A stretch of 35,041 nucleotides of DNA from Gammaproteobacteria bacterium (GTDB taxonomy: Bacteria > Pseudomonadota > Gammaproteobacteria > Arenicellales > JAJDZL01). Below are positions 33,397 to 35,041 of this stretch, piece by piece. Each line of letters opens with the position of its first letter. Position 1 is the first letter of the stretch. The DNA lies in assembly GCA_022823405.1 (NCBI GenBank), contig JAJDXD010000065.1:1-35041 (forward strand), given 5' to 3'. The notes under the pieces are model-generated. The model was given only the letters and a program-made list of their open reading frames with translations. It was not told the origin of the DNA and made no database searches. The position numbers and the translations under genes are program-made.

Positions 33397-34419
33397 ATGG
33401 ATGAAAGTAAGAAGAAAATACTGGAAGCAACTCTAGGACAGATTCGACGACAGTTTGGACAAGGCTCAATCATGCGATTGGGTGATGAAGATGTTGACGG
33501 TGATGTATCGGTAATCCCAACCGGGTCGCTAGGACTTGATCTGGTCTTGGGTGTTGGCGGTCTGCCACGCGGGCGCGTCGTTGAAGTTTACGGACCTGAA
33601 GCATCAGGCAAGACAACACTAACGCTGTCGGTGGTTGCACAAGCCCAAAAACTGGGCGGGACTGCAGCTTTTATCGATGCCGAACACGCACTAAACACTT
33701 CCCATGCAGCGGTATTGGGTGTGAATGTAGATGACCTTTTGGTATCTCAACCCAATAATGGTGAAGAGGCACTTGAAATTGCGGATCAACTGGTTCGTTC
33801 CGCAGCAATCGATGTGGTTGTTGTTGATTCGGTCGCAGCATTGACACCACGTGCGGAAATCGATGGAGAGATGGGTGATTCCTACATGGGTTTGCACGCA
33901 AGGTTAATGTCCCAGGCACTCAGAAAGCTAACCGGCAGCATTAATAAATCCAAGACGCTGGTCATATTTATCAATCAGATTCGAATGAAAATTGGGCAGA
34001 TGTATGGTAGCCCTGAAGTAACGACCGGTGGAAACGCACTTAAGTTCTATGCTTCAGTTCGACTTGATATTCGTAGATTCGGCAAGATATCAAAGGGAGA
34101 GGATGTGATCGGTAGCCAAACTCGAGTCAAGGTTGTCAAGAATAAGGTTGCTCCACCATTCAAGCAGTGCGAGTTCGATCTGATTTTCAAGCAGGGAATC
34201 TCGCGCGAAGGCGAGTTGATTGATCTGGGTGTAAAACATAAAGTGGTTGAGCGGGCTGGTGCTTGGTACAGCTTCGGAGATACCCGCATTGGTCAAGGTC
34301 GCGAGAATGCACGAATTTTTCTGAGTGAGAATCTGGATATCGCAGAGGAAATTGAATCCAATATCCGCGAGGAGGTTGGCGTGGCGCCTAAAGCAGTGGA
34401 GGCAGAGACGGTCGCTTAA
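33397..34419 (+). CDS. recA: Recombinase A
   Basis: A 340-residue RecA. The N-terminal helix begins [24 protein letters not shown]. Walker A is GPEASGKTT (residues 66-74) and Walker B is [10 protein letters not shown]. The L1 and L2 DNA-binding loops lie at [17 protein letters not shown] and [21 protein letters not shown]. The C-terminus is short and acidic. It forms filaments on single-stranded DNA for strand exchange and LexA cleavage. No intein or intron is present. It is followed 8 nt later by recX, its usual partner. Confidence 0.98.
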   Translation: MDESKKKILEATLGQIRRQFGQGSIMRLGDEDVDGDVSVIPTGSLGLDLVLGVGGLPRGRVVEVYGPEASGKTTLTLSVVAQAQKLGGTAAFIDAEHALNTSHAAVLGVNVDDLLVSQPNNGEEALEIADQLVRSAAIDVVVVDSVAALTPRAEIDGEMGDSYMGLHARLMSQALRKLTGSINKSKTLVIFINQIRMKIGQMYGSPEVTTGGNALKFYASVRLDIRRFGKISKGEDVIGSQTRVKVVKNKVAPPFKQCEFDLIFKQGISREGELIDLGVKHKVVERAGAWYSFGDTRIGQGRENARIFLSENLDIAEEIESNIREEVGVAPKAVEAETVA

Positions 34420-34427
34420 CCCAGAAG

Positions 34428-34892
34428 ATGAAAGAACTCGGTGAAGTTCGCTCAAGAGCGGTGGCGTTTTTGTCACGACGCGAGTATTGTCGGCAGGAAA
34501 TGGTGGAAAAACTGATCAGCAAAGGCGCTCGGCGAGAGCATGCTGAATCGGTTGTTGAGCAGTTAAGCACTAGCGGTGTGATTTCTGAAGAAAGATTTTC
34601 CAAAGCGTTAATTCAGGCTCGCGTGCGGCAAGGTTACGGTCCGGTCCGAATCAAATATGAACTCACACAGCGCGGTGTAGCTGATGATCTCGCAACCACC
34701 TGCCTGGCAGAGTGGAATGACAGTTGGACTCAGCAGTTGACGCGCGTAATTGAGCGTAAATACGGAGATCGTCCGGCAAACAGTTTTAACGAATGGGCAA
34801 AACGAGCAAACTTTCTGAAAAACCGCGGATTTACTACCGATCAGATTCATGAAAAATTGGAAAAGTACCGAAAGGTAAGCCAGACAGAATAA
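34428..34892 (+). CDS. recX: Regulatory protein RecX
   Basis: A 154-residue helical repeat protein that limits RecA filament growth. It has the RecX repeats AVAFLSRREYCRQEMVEKLISKG, ISEERFSKALIQARVRQGYGPVRIKYELTQRGV and FLKNRGFTTDQIHEKLEKYRK. Length is typical. It lies 8 nt downstream of recA and is probably transcribed with it. In many gammaproteobacteria alaS follows; here an insertion sequence does, within about 15 nt of the stop. Confidence 0.95.
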   Translation: MKELGEVRSRAVAFLSRREYCRQEMVEKLISKGARREHAESVVEQLSTSGVISEERFSKALIQARVRQGYGPVRIKYELTQRGVADDLATTCLAEWNDSWTQQLTRVIERKYGDRPANSFNEWAKRANFLKNRGFTTDQIHEKLEKYRKVSQTE

Positions 34893-34906
34893 GTATTCAG
34901 CATCAC

Positions 34907-35041
34907 TAGTGTCCCGCTTAATAATCGAACAAATTCAACTGTTTAGGTCCTTCAATCGGTTGCTCTTTGTATCCGTAATCCGTAAATAATTGATATAAAG
35001 GCTTTTTATCGAACAGTGTGGTATCGATTATCTGAGAAATT
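34907..35041 (-). mobile_element. End of an insertion sequence (IS4-like) running off the window
   Basis: The transposase tail at 34918-35041 and the short outer sequence CACTAGTGTCCCGC (about 34903-34916) look like the right-hand end of an IS, with the coding region reading towards recX. CACTAGTG is itself palindromic and could include the target site. Only one end is visible, so size, terminal repeats and target duplication cannot be read. Confidence 0.65.
34918..35041 (-). CDS. IS4-family transposase, C-terminal fragment (cut by window edge)
   Basis: On the minus strand the open frame from the window edge to a TAA at 34918-34920 encodes 40 residues, among them ISQIIDTTLFDKKPLYQLF and EGPKQLNLFDY. 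This tail, with QI...LF-K and the closing QLNLFD, is typical of IS4-type transposases with an N-terminal DUF4372. The catalytic DDE domain lies outside the window. Whether the gene is intact cannot be judged. Confidence 0.75.
   Translation of the reverse strand, partial: ISQIIDTTLFDKKPLYQLFTDYGYKEQPIEGPKQLNLFDY

Overview
The window looks like part of a gammaproteobacterial chromosome, probably from an uncultured or marine-type lineage. The evidence is the gene order tgt-yajC-secD-secF, then ribD-ribE-ribB(A)-ribH-nusB-thiL-pgpA, then recA-recX, together with moderate base composition and Sec/Dsb-type envelope proteins. This placement is inferred from gene order and protein flavour; no 16S gene is present.

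Positions 1-85 hold what may be the tail of an unidentified gene, followed by about 500 bp with no recognisable gene. Positions 583-8992 (minus strand) form a tight leucine/isovalerate degradation operon. It encodes isovaleryl-CoA dehydrogenase, an acetyl-CoA acetyltransferase, a DsbA/2-hydroxychromene-carboxylate-isomerase-like protein, both methylcrotonyl-CoA carboxylase subunits, methylglutaconyl-CoA hydratase and HMG-CoA lyase. A plausible sigma-70 promoter lies at 9051-9078.

Positions 9189-13745 are the most unusual part. Three tandem copies (A, B, C) of one ancestral unit of about 2.3 kb are present. Each unit held a small secreted four-cysteine protein gene (plus strand) facing a PaaI-type thioesterase and a nitronate monooxygenase (minus strand). 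Unit C is complete. In B and A the two enzyme genes have been removed by deletions whose endpoints fall in short direct repeats of 6-10 nt, while the secreted-protein frame stays open in all three. The lengths agree: C is about 2290 bp, B is 1450 (C minus 391 minus 450), and A is 816 (C minus 640 minus 823, with a small upstream indel).

Positions 13808-15338 carry an orphan PD-(D/E)XK-nuclease-like protein with a coiled-coil N-terminus, flanked by sequence without convincing genes. Positions 15339-21506 carry a fused isobutyryl-CoA mutase (IcmF), an SDR oxidoreductase overlapping an MFS transporter, and a convergent 3-hydroxyisobutyrate-dehydrogenase/tartronate-semialdehyde-reductase family enzyme. 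With the leucine operon, this is a neighbourhood of branched-chain acyl-CoA metabolism.

Positions 21591-34892 are housekeeping genes, all on the plus strand: queuosine tRNA modification, Sec translocation accessory proteins, riboflavin synthesis, a NusB-ThiL fusion protein, PgpA, a rhodanese, a DsbC-like protein, RecA and RecX. The last 124 bases are the 3' end of an IS4-type transposase on the minus strand, so an insertion sequence sits directly downstream of recX.

The observations most worth following are the in-frame NusB-ThiL fusion and the triplicated unit, in which only the secreted-protein gene survives in every copy.
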